Origin: Chlamydoabsidia padenii
Taxonomy: Eukaryota; Mucoromycota; Mucoromycetes; Mucorales; Cunninghamellaceae
Reading direction: 5' to 3'
NCBI GenBank assembly: GCA_025330725.1
Contig: JAIWND010000013.1
Coordinates: forward strand, 124,001 to 188,000
DNA: 64,000 bases
How positions within the stretch are numbered: position 1 is the stretch's first letter; each line of letters begins with the position of its first letter. A model generated the notes under the pieces. That model saw only the letters and a program-made list of their open reading frames with translations, was not told where the DNA came from and searched no databases. This document shows positions 1 through 10,288 of this stretch, piece by piece. The position numbers were made by a program, and so were the translations under genes.

Positions 1-1
1 C

Positions 2-1591
2 AACAACAAGGCATCTTTGGCAAAGAAGGTTGATGGATCAGCAACGGCGGATATGGAAGGTAACAAGGTGGTTACTATTTGTTTGGCATTACAAATCGTC
101 AGCTTGGCATGTGGAATTATTGGAAAAGAGGCAACAAACGACCATTTGATCACACTACTCTATCCAATTCTGGCCCACCTTGGCTCGACCAATGTTGCTA
201 TTCACACGTATGCTCTGATTACACTGGACAACATTGCATTGATATGTGGCAAGCGCGATGGGCAACAACTGGCTATGGACAATATGGATTATATCATCAA
301 TGGTGTTTCTCAACGAATCTCCATGTTATACGACAATCCTCAGGCTCCTTTAGTACTCAAGGCTGTGGTGCATGTTGGCGGGATTGCTACTCTGGATTAC
401 TTGCAGGATTCTGTGGAAGAAATCTTTGATGCCCTGGATCGATATCATATGCATGAAGGATTATGTCGACAGCTTTGTGGAGTACTATTTGAAATCGTGC
501 AAACAGCCGCGACCTCTTTACCCTCAGCAACAATCAACAAAGACACTTCAAACGACGGCATCAACCACAATAAGAACAGTGATCTTGGCACGATATCCCC
601 CTCCATTCAAGAATTCATACAACAGCGTCAACAATGGAACTCGGAATCAACCTCAAACGAATCGCCAAATACAGTAGATGACATTGGACAGTACTTTATG
701 GAACAACGACAATCTGGTAAAGAAGACAAGGATATTTTGGAATTAATGGCGCAAACCGAAAATGCAGGCAAGGGATTAGATAATACACCAACAAATGACA
801 GTGACAACGAGGAACAGCAAACCGATGAACCACCACCACCTCTCACTAATACTCAAGATCTGACGTTAAAAATCATGATCAAGGCGATCCATTTTTTGAC
901 ATCTCCTTCAGACCAACTTCGTGCACAGATGCTTCAATTACTTTGTAATGGTGTTCGAATCCTGGCAACAAGAACAGACAAGTTGGATCCTGTGATACAT
1001 CAAGTATGGCCTTTGGTTATGAACCGATTGGATGACAAGACTCATTATGTGGCGTTTTATGCGGCTGAACTGGTACAGGTACTATCGGAAACTCGGGGCG
1101 ATTTTATCTCTGGACGATTTGCGGATGATGTTTGGCCACGATTCAAGGGACTAGTCATTCAAGCGGCAGCTCACATGGCTACATCCTCAACACCTATCTA
1201 TTCGACTTTCTCTTTTCCTCATCGATTACAGCGCTGCTTGTTGGATACATTGATCCGTGCGGCCAAATATATTCCTTTGAAACAACAAATAGCTTTGGAC
1301 TTGGTTGAATCAACGACATGGCTTTTATCTCAACATCGTGTACACCATGAACTCCAATCACTTACGATCCAATTGTATTTGGCTTTGTATCCACATCACC
1401 CCGACACTATCTGGCTACATGTCTTTGGTTTATCGGAATCACCTACTCTGCAACCAATGTCGGAAATGGCGATGGATATTCGACTGGATCCTCTGGTGGT
1501 ACCTGACTGGATGGCGGCTCAAAACAAGGAATATTATGAAAATGCCAATAAGATCTTGTCTTCTATGGATCGTATCTTGATTATCCATTGA
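2..1591 (+). CDS. TTI1: TTI1-like HEAT-repeat protein, 3' part
   Basis: The reading frame is already open at base 2 (AAC AAC AAG...), so the gene begins outside the window, and it runs without introns to TGA at 1589-1591. About 530 residues are visible. The protein is helical and HEAT-like, with segments such as LRAQMLQLLCNGVRILATR, then QVWPLVMNRL, then FADDVWPRFKGLV. These follow the C-terminal half of TELO2-interacting protein 1 in order and spacing (compare the human 'HQAWPSLVHRL' and 'CKDVLPKL' blocks, from memory of the family). Residues about 170-285 are a Gln/Asn/Asp-rich linker between HEAT blocks. In other eukaryotes Tti1 joins Tel2 and Tti2 in the TTT complex, which stabilises PIKK kinases such as TOR, ATM and ATR. 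The family call rests on pattern memory. A generic HEAT protein is the alternative. Confidence 0.75.
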   Translation, partial: NNKASLAKKVDGSATADMEGNKVVTICLALQIVSLACGIIGKEATNDHLITLLYPILAHLGSTNVAIHTYALITLDNIALICGKRDGQQLAMDNMDYIINGVSQRISMLYDNPQAPLVLKAVVHVGGIATLDYLQDSVEEIFDALDRYHMHEGLCRQLCGVLFEIVQTAATSLPSATINKDTSNDGINHNKNSDLGTISPSIQEFIQQRQQWNSESTSNESPNTVDDIGQYFMEQRQSGKEDKDILELMAQTENAGKGLDNTPTNDSDNEEQQTDEPPPPLTNTQDLTLKIMIKAIHFLTSPSDQLRAQMLQLLCNGVRILATRTDKLDPVIHQVWPLVMNRLDDKTHYVAFYAAELVQVLSETRGDFISGRFADDVWPRFKGLVIQAAAHMATSSTPIYSTFSFPHRLQRCLLDTLIRAAKYIPLKQQIALDLVESTTWLLSQHRVHHELQSLTIQLYLALYPHHPDTIWLHVFGLSESPTLQPMSEMAMDIRLDPLVVPDWMAAQNKEYYENANKILSSMDRILIIH

Positions 1592-1784
1592 TGTATCATA
1601 TTAGCATAGATGTAGTTTTAATTGTAGTTGTAGTATACCCTTGTTTAATCAATAACAATAATTATAAAAAAAAAAGTACATTTGCCTCTTTAAAACGATA
1701 CACTACTTGATGTTCAGACAGTTTAGTGGTAGGATTTACATGAAGCGGGATTTAAATGTACAGAATTAGGGGACAAGTGGCCAT

Positions 1785-1975
1785 GGGATGAAAAGATTCT
1801 GGATTTTTTTTTCAAACATGATTATCTCCCCTTGTAGACTACCTATGATGGTCAAACTTGGTTTACCGGATTGGAAAATTCATTCAGAATTGAGTTTTAA
1901 AATTTATATCCCAATCTTGATTCTTCAATTCATAGCTGTGGTATCGAAATCGGGATTTAAATTTTGCATGATTCA
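1785..1975 (+). repeat. Dispersed repeat, copy 1
   Basis: This is a roughly 190 bp unit that starts with GATGAAAAGATTCTGGATTT, then a T run and CAAACATGATTAT. It continues with GACTACCTATGATGGTCA and GGATTGGAAAATTCATTCAG and ends near TCGGGATTTAAATTTT. Copies at 2035 and 8150 have the same blocks in the same order. It has no coding capacity and no clear terminal inverted repeats. Confidence 0.7.
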
Positions 1976-2034
1976 GACTCCCTGCATGGATCGGGATTTG
2001 AACTTGCATAATGGGGGATTAGGTGGGCCGTACC

Positions 2035-2190
2035 ATGATGTAAAGACTCTGCTTTTGATTTCAAACATGACTTACTCTTCTTCTAGACTACCTATAATGG
2101 TCAGATTTAGTTCGCCAGATTGATCGGGTTTGAAGCTATAACCCCAACCTTACTTGTACAACTCGTATGGTACCTAAGTCGAAGTTTGCT
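2035..2190 (+). repeat. Dispersed repeat, copy 2
   Basis: It has the same block order as copy 1: GATGTAAAGACTC, TTTCAAACATGACTTACTC, GACTACCTATAATGGTCA, then TTAGTTCGCCAGATTG. It continues with CAACCTTACTTGTACAACTC, which matches copy 3 (GACTTTACTCGTACAACTC) better than copy 1. It lies about 60 bp after copy 1 in the same orientation. Confidence 0.7.
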
Positions 2191-4867
2191 TTTCGGATTC
2201 AATCCCGCCATCCCCTTCCTTTCTTCCTCCATATGCCTCACAAAAAAAAAAAAAAAAGGTGCTCAATAATACACCTTTCTCTTTTTATTAAGATCAAAGT
2301 TTAGTTGTTTTGGTAGGTGTTGGAGTTTGTTGTGGGTAAAAACTAATGATGATGATGATGATGAGAAGGAAGGTAGTGATGACAGTGATAAGTAAGCAAT
2401 CAAGATAATAGTTTAGTCAAGATTTTTGATTAGATTGACGAGAGTGACGGAGTAAAGCATTCAATGGTTCCATGATAAAAATAAAAAAATTCAGAGGAAG
2501 GTGAGTTCGTATCCAAAAAGAACTAAAAAAAGCTTTATACCACCAACCTTGATAGAACCTGTTCTTAGTTTATTTATCAAGGTCAAGCTTAGGAAATGGT
2601 AACTTTATTTGCAAAGTTTATGGTCAGTTAACGATTGAGTTTCATACAACTTTATACCTGAATGTTCTCGCACCACACACTGCTTTTCCGTTTATCACAA
2701 AGTCCTATATACAAAGTGTCAAATATGATATTTTTTTTTATTACATCCAGTTAAACAGAAGAATCATTTCTATACTACGCCTATGTATGTCTGTGGTAAG
2801 ATGGAGGGGTGGTGACAAAAAGAGAGCCTAAACTATGTGAGTGAAGAAGGAAAGAGAGATAAATACAGCCAGAGGCCGTTACCAATTTGTTCGCCGTTCG
2901 ATCCAATGTTAAAGAGAGAGTCGTCCGTTTTACTCTTATTGTCCAATCACTTGGTCCTGCTGAATAAAGAGATATCTAGTTGATCACAATACCTTTTCCA
3001 TATCCGTCGAGGCCAAATTTCAAGAGGATTTTCACAAAGACAAGAGATTTCGGGATGTCATGATCGCTATGGTTGCTGATGTATGTCCAGTTTGCCCGTG
3101 AGCCCACCCAATAGAATCTATTTGGCATAGGTATGTAATACCCTCATGTCGAGAAATCATTGGTATAGCTACATGGCCCGATCGAGTTCACTTTTCGATG
3201 ATCGATAGTCGATGATCAAAAGCCGTTATACTGCCAAAGTTCTTGTTGTTTTCATTGTTGCACAGAATTGTCACCAAAGCCATCGACTTGGATAGATGAT
3301 GAATCGTCCATGAGTTGCTGGTAATTGGGTCACTAATCCACCTTCAATATGACTGTCGATTTTCACCGCGTTTGTGGTGGCATTCTTCTTCGTTTAACCA
3401 AAGCCTGTTCCATTCCATTCGTATGACGTCGCCCTTTCCCCCAGTTTGTATCAGTCAATCGTCAGTACACAGCCCAGGCACAAGGAGTTATAAGTATACT
3501 TTGATTCCACCCAAATATACAGAAAGATTATAAAAAAAAAGTATCAGTACCAGAGTATTAATGAGGTGTTGGTTAATCCAAGAATAAAGATCCAGTCTAT
3601 AACACCATACCATTCTTTTCTTTTGTATGTTTAACCTTTTCCCCAGTTTGTATCAGCCAGAAGAGAGATTCGTCCATGGTCGGGTGGACATCAGGTTGGT
3701 TCTAACTGAGCCAAGTCTGATGCCACTAAGCCAGCGAGAAGTAAGGAGTAAGTGTTTTTTGTTGCTGTTATTGTTAGGGTATTTTAATGATCGTTTGATT
3801 GGTAACATTGGAGAAAAAAAAAAAAAAGAGAGAGAGAGAAAGAAAAGCAAAAGCACTGAAAGTAACTTTGGCGGGATATAAAAATCAGTGATTCAAATTG
3901 CGGTTGGAAAAAGGACACCCCCACTCCATTTCTTCTCTTTTCTTTTCTTGTCACTTCCTCATCATAAAGCTATCGCACTAGGACCAAGCTCTTTGCCATG
4001 GCAAGAATACTGAAGAATAACAGACCAGGGTGATAAAGGTGAACGATTGTTTAAAGCAAGGATCAAGTCTATCTATATGAACAAGTCAAGTTAACTAATG
4101 GACGTTACATTATAGTCTATATAGAACAGGTAACTTGAAGGACATAAATTAAAGGACATACATTTTACGATGCTATAAATAATAGCACCTGCTAACTTAT
4201 TTTATTGTATGATAGATAAACTGGATTAAGTGGTAAAAGTCTATCTAAACTGATCTTCAACGGTACCCTATTCTCCACCACCTTCGGTAAGACCTAGCCC
4301 CTCTTCTACAAAGTTGATATCAATTTTTCCTATTCACTAATCGTTCTTCTTCTCTCAAGTAGAACCGGGGAAAGGAGGGGTATTAGATCTATGACAAACA
4401 CAACAGGTACGCACCACATGATTCCATCATCATTTGCACCCACCCACCATCTTTAACTAAACTGACTATATTATGCAATCTTATTTAAAATGGCTCTCCA
4501 CCAAAACAAATAGGGTGCTCACAATGATCTTGAACAATTCAAAAATATACTACGTGGGGTAATCATCAACTACCAAATGGAACTACAGTTACCGATCTTC
4601 CCTTCAATCCATATATGGAAATGCCTATAATGTGATTGATCCGGCGACCAGGCTGAGAATTAATCTCTGTAAGGTAAAAAACGTGGAGTATTACTGGTGT
4701 TTTGATCAGCTCGCGGAACCTCGGTTTAACTTTTTTTTTTTTTTTTTTTTTCATACTGCTATCTGGACAAGGCTTGACATCGATAAGGTAGACTACAAAC
4801 TCAACATTGGCGAACAGCTGATCCCATTATCCTGATATGTGGTAATAGAGTATTTGTATGCATGCAG

Positions 4868-4891
4868 TAACTGTACTGTACTGTACTGTAC
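4868..4891. repeat. TGTAC pentanucleotide microsatellite
   Basis: CTGTA is repeated about five times in tandem (CTGTACTGTACTGTACTGTA). It is simple sequence in a gene-free stretch. Confidence 0.9.
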
Positions 4892-4977
4892 TTACAGTAG
4901 TTTAGTTATATACAAATAAATAAAAACAAAACTTTTTATATACACATCGTGTTTTAATCATCATTACTGATGACAGT

Positions 4978-5289
4978 TTATACATGTGGATTGTAAACTT
5001 GCTTTGCTTTAAATCTGTCTAAAAAGGATCCAGTGAAGAAGGGAACGAACGTGATGCCTTTTTGGTAGAAATCATCCAGGTAATGTCGTTCTTCCTTTTC
5101 CGATCCAGTGTAACAATACATTTGGTGTGGGTGTTCAAATAACCGTACCTGCCGGTAGAATGGTATAGGCACAGTCAAACGTATTGCAATAGGGCCAAAT
5201 CACCGAGAAACCGCACTCTTGAATGACTTGAGTCATAAAGGACAAGTAGCTTGGCATCCGAAAGGGATTGGCATCCGAAAGGGATTATG
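4978..5289 (-). pseudogene. Broken gene fragment of unknown family
   Basis: Two adjacent minus-strand frames look coding but do not join. The upstream part (about 5257 to 5152) reads MPSYLSFMTQVIQECG then IWPYCNTFDCAYTILP and hits TGA shortly after. The downstream part (about 5150 to 4978) reads RLFEHPHQMYCYTGSE then KGITFVPFFTGSFLDRFK and ends at TAA. A one-base frame change near 5150 is needed to pass from one to the other, and no splice pair with GT and AG fits. No upstream exons are visible. The 5' edge carries a 17 bp tandem duplication (GGCATCCGAAAGGGATT, 5253-5269 and 5270-5286). I read it as the decayed 3' end of a gene. The family is not recognised. Confidence 0.5.
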
Positions 5290-5454
5290 TTAGCCTATGC
5301 TAAGGGCACCGGTTAACTAAATGCCATTGATTTCATTTTTTAACGGAGGTTGAAAATTTAACGCCAGGATTATCATATAAAATGGGGTTGCTAAGAAAGA
5401 TGAATTTCTTCCTTTTTCTTTCACAACCTTTTTCTTCTTTTATCAACTCTACTA

Positions 5455-7665
5455 ATGTCGCAACTTGTTGACACTGTTAATCACTATGCTGGTGCAATTG
5501 ATTGGTCCGCCTTCAACAACTGGTATTCCCGCTATCTTGAAAAATACACCAATACCAGGGGTAAACGATTCACCATTATGGCGGCTGTCGCTTTGATTCT
5601 TCTCTGTCGCTCCATCTATCGTCGTATTACACCTCCCAAAAACTTGCGACACATTCCTCACGTTAAATTTTGGGCAACTGTCAACCACTTTATGATCAAA
5701 AAGTTCCCCACCAGTGTTACCTTTAGGCACTTGAACAGGCCTCATGTGAAAGCAAACGAATCCATGTATCTGCGTTGGGATCGTAATGGTTGGGTTGTCC
5801 AGGTTGCTAACCCCGAGGCGGTTAAACAAATCTTTATGAAATCTGGTAAGCTTATGATTTAGGACTTGTAAACTCGTGTCTCTAACTCCTCTCCTTTTTT
5901 TTTTTTTTTCTGTTGTAGATATGTTCCCCAAGATGGACACTGATCACTTGGATGGTACCTTCTTCAATCAATTTGTCGGCACTTCTAATATCTTGTTACT
6001 GAATGGTCATGAATGGAAGAAACACCGAAAGGTAAGACCACGTTGTTGTATTTTGATGTCAGTACTAACAAAACTTTATTAATCATCCATAGCTTGCCAA
6101 TCCTGCTTTCCATCGATCAATGCCTGTCAAACTATTTGGTGAATCTGCTCGTGATTTATTTACCATGTTAGATAATGACTATCAAGGAAACAATTTTACT
6201 TTGGACTTTGGTCATTTGATGGAAAGGTAAAAGATCTTGATAACCAACACTCTTTACTAATCTTCGTTTTCGTCTTCTTCTTCTTAGATGGACCTTGGAT
6301 ATTATTGGACGTGCTGGGTTTGGCTTTAACTTTAACGCTGTGTCTGACAAGAATACTAGTGAATGGAAAAAGGTGTACGACGAAGTTACGGTCAGTCTCC
6401 GTTCTCCATTTTTTGCTCTCTTCCCTATCGTCGACCAGAAATTCATGTGGCTGTTCCCCAAGCGACAAGAACAATATAAAAACCTTCAAAAATTCAGAGA
6501 CATGCTACGTGGGGTGATCGATCATAAACGCAAGGTGCTTCAAGAAACTAAAAACGGCGAACAAGACGATGCGGAAAAGGATCTCTTGACTTTGATGATC
6601 GAAAGCGAAAAACGTGGTGAAGGTGTTTTATCGGATGAGGAATTAATGGGTGACCTTGGTATCTTCTTTGTTGGTAAGAGACAATTAAATGGAATATTTA
6701 TTATAAAAGCGGATGACTAACTAAACTTATTACTTTATAGCTGGACACGATACCACTTCCTTTGCACTCTCAGCTGCTATTTATTATATGGCCAAATATC
6801 CTGATGTCCAAGAAAAGGCTCGCCAAGAAGTCAACAGTATCCTTTGTCCTAATGGTGAAGAAAAGCGTGATGTGTTACCTACTGTCGAACAAACCAAGGA
6901 ATTCGTCTACCTGAACCAAATCATAAAGGAAACTCTTCGTATCAATGGATCTGTGGTTACCTTGATCACTCCTCGTCGTGCCACAGCTGATGTTACTTTG
7001 TCTAATGTATTTATTCCTAAGGATACTTTGGTCAATGTCAACATTTACGATCTTCACCATAATCCTAATGTCTGGGATGATCCTGAAACTTTCAATCCTG
7101 ATCGATTCAAAGCTGGCGGTGAAGCTGATCAAAAGGCTGGTAGTGGTATGTCATGGTAAGTATCAAAAAAGAAAATAAACAAGACTCAATGGGGGTTAAT
7201 GGAATGTTGGAACTAAAGATGTTGATTTTTCTTCTTCTTTGATATTTTAGGGTACCTTTTGCAAAGTAAGTTGGGGTTGTGATTTAGGGACTCTGATAAC
7301 TAACGATTTCCCCCCTTTTTTTTATGCATGATGACTACTTTTGATCTACAGTGGATGTAAGTTTCCTTAAAACCTTTATAAAAATAGAATACTAATGATT
7401 TTCATTATCAAATAGCTCGTCAATGCATTGGTCAAAACTTTAGCTTAGCTGAACAACGTGTATTGCTCTCTGTCTTATGTAAGTGAAAGCAAGGGGGAAA
7501 GATTGTAACTCTGAATACTGACGCCCATGCTTTTTCTTTTTAACAGTGCGACATTACACATGGAATCTACCTGAAAACTCGGAACACAACGAAGAACTTA
7601 TCACCGGTAACAGCTTGATCATGGCCTCAAAGAATCTGCAAATCCAATTCCACAAACGCTTTTAA
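5455..7665 (+). CDS. Cytochrome P450 monooxygenase, nine exons
   Basis: Exons: 5455-5845, 5919-6031, 6093-6226, 6288-6673, 6741-7155, 7251-7265, 7352-7356, 7416-7478, 7547-7665. All phases close, giving 546 residues, which is normal for a microsomal P450. A hydrophobic stretch near residue 40 (IMAAVALILLC) is followed by a Pro motif (TPPKNLRHIP), typical of an ER anchor and hinge. The I-helix AGHDTTSF, K-helix ETLR (ExxR), FNPDRF (PERF-like) and heme loop PFANGSRQCIG with the Cys ligand are all present, so the enzyme should be active. The heme loop is assembled from four exons, including one of 15 nt and one of 5 nt. It resembles the P450s expanded in Mucorales (CYP509-like), but the clan assignment is not tested and the substrate is unknown. 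Confidence 0.9.
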
Positions 7666-7926
7666 AGGAAACATCCTTTACTTTATTACATCTAGCCCCT
7701 ATTTTCATATCATTATTAGTCTTATCACCTATCAATTATAACATGTCAGATATGCAATAAACAACATGGTTTTTTTTATTATTAACTTGTATTTTGTATC
7801 TATAAACCAGATCATCAATAGTAAAAGTGGGATGGGTTGGTTTATAACAGTGTAGGTACATCAGAAGCTACATCATATATCATCTTTAAACCTCGTCTGC
7901 CTTCGGTCAGAATCAGACCAACATAC

Positions 7927-7939
7927 TTTTTTTTTTTTT

Positions 7940-7970
<31 letters not shown>

Positions 7971-7974
7971 TTTT

Positions 7975-8005
<31 letters not shown>

Positions 8006-8013
8006 TTTTTTTT
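7927..8013. repeat. T tract interrupted by single G
   Basis: About 87 bases are T except for single G residues about every 16-18 bases. That spacing suggests slippage-driven duplication of a T(n)G unit rather than one homopolymer. Confidence 0.85.
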
Positions 8014-8149
8014 AGCTCTCGGGGTACTTTTGTCCGTCAGACCATTCTCCAAGATGACCTGTATGCACAAAAAAAAAAAAAAAAGATGGAGCTTTATTGA
8101 TACAAATAAAGCGGATCGTCCGTATGCTACATCTACCATGCTATAACAT

Positions 8150-8340
8150 GATGAAAAGACTCGGGATTTTTTTTTTCAAATGTGAATATCTCTATCTATA
8201 GACCACCCATAACAGTCAGAGTTGGTTCGCGAATTAGAAAATTCATGCAGAATCGAGGTGTGGAGTTTAAATTCCGACTTTACTCGTACAACTCACCTTA
8301 ATCAGTAGAATAAAAATCAGGGGTTGAATTTAACACTTTA
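8150..8340 (+). repeat. Dispersed repeat, copy 3
   Basis: The order GATGAAAAGACTCGGGATTT, T run, CAAATGTGAATATCTC, GACCACCCATAACAGTCAGA, GTTGGTTCGCGAATTAG, AAAATTCATGCAGAATCGAG, TTTAAATTCCGACTTTACTC matches copies 1 and 2 across their length. The copy sits between the T tract at 7927 and the A run at 8485. Confidence 0.7.
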
Positions 8341-8485
8341 AAGTGCGCCAGGAACCTCACATTCGCTTAAACTAGCCTCTTCAGGCTGATGGATAAGCAT
8401 AAAAGGGATGGAAAATATACGAACTACTTTAGCTTGGAGATGACGATTTTCAGCTCGTTTTAAGCATAGTTAATGTCTAGCAATC

Positions 8486-8531
<46 letters not shown>

Positions 8532-8563
8532 TAATAGAGTATTTTACATTTTTATTTATTAAA

Positions 8564-9634
8564 TCACAGGTTCAAAGACCTGCGTTTTTGTAAATACAAT
8601 AGAAATTGGGCAACTACAAGTACAACTAAACTACGTGTCAATTCAAACACCAAGATAAAGATGATCAACCAAAAGATGAACCAGCCAATGACGTTATTGC
8701 GAATCGCCAATTGTTCAGGCTGACAAAAGGATCCCTGGAAGCTGTACATACCCTTGTTGTCGGTATAAAACATGCCAAAGTAATCGCCCAGCAAGGTCAG
8801 CGGACTGAGTCGATCGTAAGCCTGTGAGTTGTCAGCATACGCACGTTGAGGAGTGCCTGTGGGATCAAATAAAAACGAAGTGCGCCGGGCAATGATTTCG
8901 TTCATGATGGCTGATTTGGTGTTTGCTGGGCTGTTAATGGTGAGCCATGCATTGGCAGGGACGGCAGGATGGTGGACGTCAGAGCCCACCATTTGGATCA
9001 AGTTGTGTTGTTGTGCTGCCTGTAGAGTAGGGTAATCGAATGTTCCTTGGTTGATGATTTCGAATCCATCTACGCCCCATGATATCAAATCTGCAATGGA
9101 AGGATGGTTGGGAAGTCGAGGTAATTCATAGCCATATTCTAAAAAAAAGAGTAAGAGTGGCACCAAAAAGATCGTTCCCACCCTATTTATTTGTTCTTTT
9201 ACCTGTGGTATTACTCCAAGGGATATGATTTACAATGACAATACCGCCCAAGGCATGGGTTTGATCAATGACTTGTCGAAGTTGTTCATCAGATGGAGAA
9301 GGTGGACCAACTGGGATGGTTTGATTGATACCTATGAGATTCATATGAATCCGGCAGCATCTTGAGTGTCATGAGATTAGTAAACAAATATTATCATCTT
9401 GATGGATCAAACTTACGAATATTCCATTCCGGGGATCACAACGATCTTTTCTCGGTAGTAATCATCTTGTAAAGCCAATTGTTCTGCATAAAGTCCACCA
9501 TCAATAGTATTATGATCCCTATATAAATGATCAAATGAATACCCATACTGAAGCCTGTGTTTTATATATACTTACGTGACCATCACAGCGTTGTATCCAT
9601 TTGCTATCAGTTTTCCACTAGGATATGAGTATCA

Positions 9635-9668
<34 letters not shown>

Positions 9669-10106
9669 ACCCCCTCCCCTCGCTTTTCTTTTTCTTTTTA
9701 CCTTACCTATATGCCAGTCTAGTAGCTGCTTGACATTCATTTTCCCATCACTATAAGTCGAATGAGAGTGACCATCCAGTAACACATTATATTGGAATGA
9801 CTGGTTGTAAGGTATCAGGTAACTTGAAGGATCCACACGCCAGTCGAAGGTAAGCTGGGAAAAATCTTCTTCCTGTGGCATATCATCAGTATATCGTAGT
9901 CCGAGACCAATAGCAACAAGTACAATCAAGATAGTCACCAAAGTGGCCAGACGAGTCAAGAAGCCCAAAAGATAAGACCTGCTGAGTAGTTGTCGTCGTC
10001 GCCACAATGAGGTCCGCGTTTGTTCTTCAGGGGTATCGGTGAGTAATGGGTAAGCATCCACCACTGTTGATTTGGATACTTTCGTCGTCGAGTCGTTGTC
10101 CTCCAT
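8564..10106 (-). CDS. Membrane-anchored PHP-domain protein
   Basis: Five exons: 10106-9707, 9603-9576, 9518-9417, 9360-9203, 9138-8564, giving 420 residues with all phases closing. Residues about 48-68 (LATLVTILIVLVAIGLGL) form a transmembrane segment. Then come DGHSHSTYSDG and, across two splice junctions, VTDHNT, the metal-binding His/Asp motifs of the PHP (polymerase and histidinol phosphatase) fold. Later MVGSDVHH supplies the C-terminal metal ligands. Near the C-terminus, GWFIFWLIIFILVFEL followed by LVVLVVAQFLLYL predicts one or two more membrane segments. The catalytic part would face one compartment while tethered at both ends. The likely chemistry is metal-dependent phosphoester hydrolysis; the substrate is unknown. 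It is divergent from the eL8 gene with 182 bp between starts. Confidence 0.8.
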
Positions 10107-10197
10107 TTCCTAGGAATCCTATACGAAGAAAAGAGAAAGAAAAAGAAAGGAAGTGGGAAAATGTATTCTCGGGTTCAGGGGATAAATGAGCTCCGCA

Positions 10198-10214
10198 TTT
10201 TCAAATCCCGATTT
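10198..10214 (+). promoter_or_regulatory. TTCAAATCCCG element, shared promoter
   Basis: TTTTCAAATCCCGATTTC lies in the 182 bp between the divergent PHP and eL8 start codons. It is one of the best matches to the recurrent upstream element. Function is inferred from position only. Confidence 0.4.
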
Positions 10215-10288
10215 CTTCTTTTTTTAATTTTTTTGGACTCGTTCATTTCAAGAAGTTCTTCCTCTTTCTCTCTTGATAATTATAAAAC

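Larger units (their letters stand above)
1592..4977. other. Gene-free interval with repeats
   Basis: About 3.4 kb shows no convincing coding region; the ORFs here are short and lack splice-linked partners. It holds two copies of a degenerate dispersed repeat (about 1785-1975 and 2035-2190), an A tract near 2240, a GAT microsatellite at about 2345-2363, a T tract at 4731-4751 and a TGTAC repeat at 4868-4891. The words CCCCAGTTTGTATCAG at about 3440 and 3643 are also a repeated pair. Confidence 0.6.
7666..8563. other. Intergenic, T/A tracts and repeat copy 3
   Basis: Between the convergent P450 and PHP genes lie the P450 3' end (AATAAA at about 7757), a long interrupted T tract (7927-8013), an A tract near 8070, repeat copy 3 (8150-8340) and a run of about 45 A (8485-8529). 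No gene was seen. Confidence 0.7.

Noticed and set aside
3315..3881. Short plus ORFs in the first gene-free interval
   Set aside because: Composition is like random AT-rich DNA, there are no splice partners, and part is low-complexity (GA)n.
5452..5940. 162-residue minus ORF opposite P450 exon 1
   Set aside because: Shadow of the P450 N-terminus; it crosses the T-rich intron and has no domain.
7873..8139. Poly-Lys and poly-Phe ORFs
   Set aside because: They are translations of the interrupted T tract, not genes.
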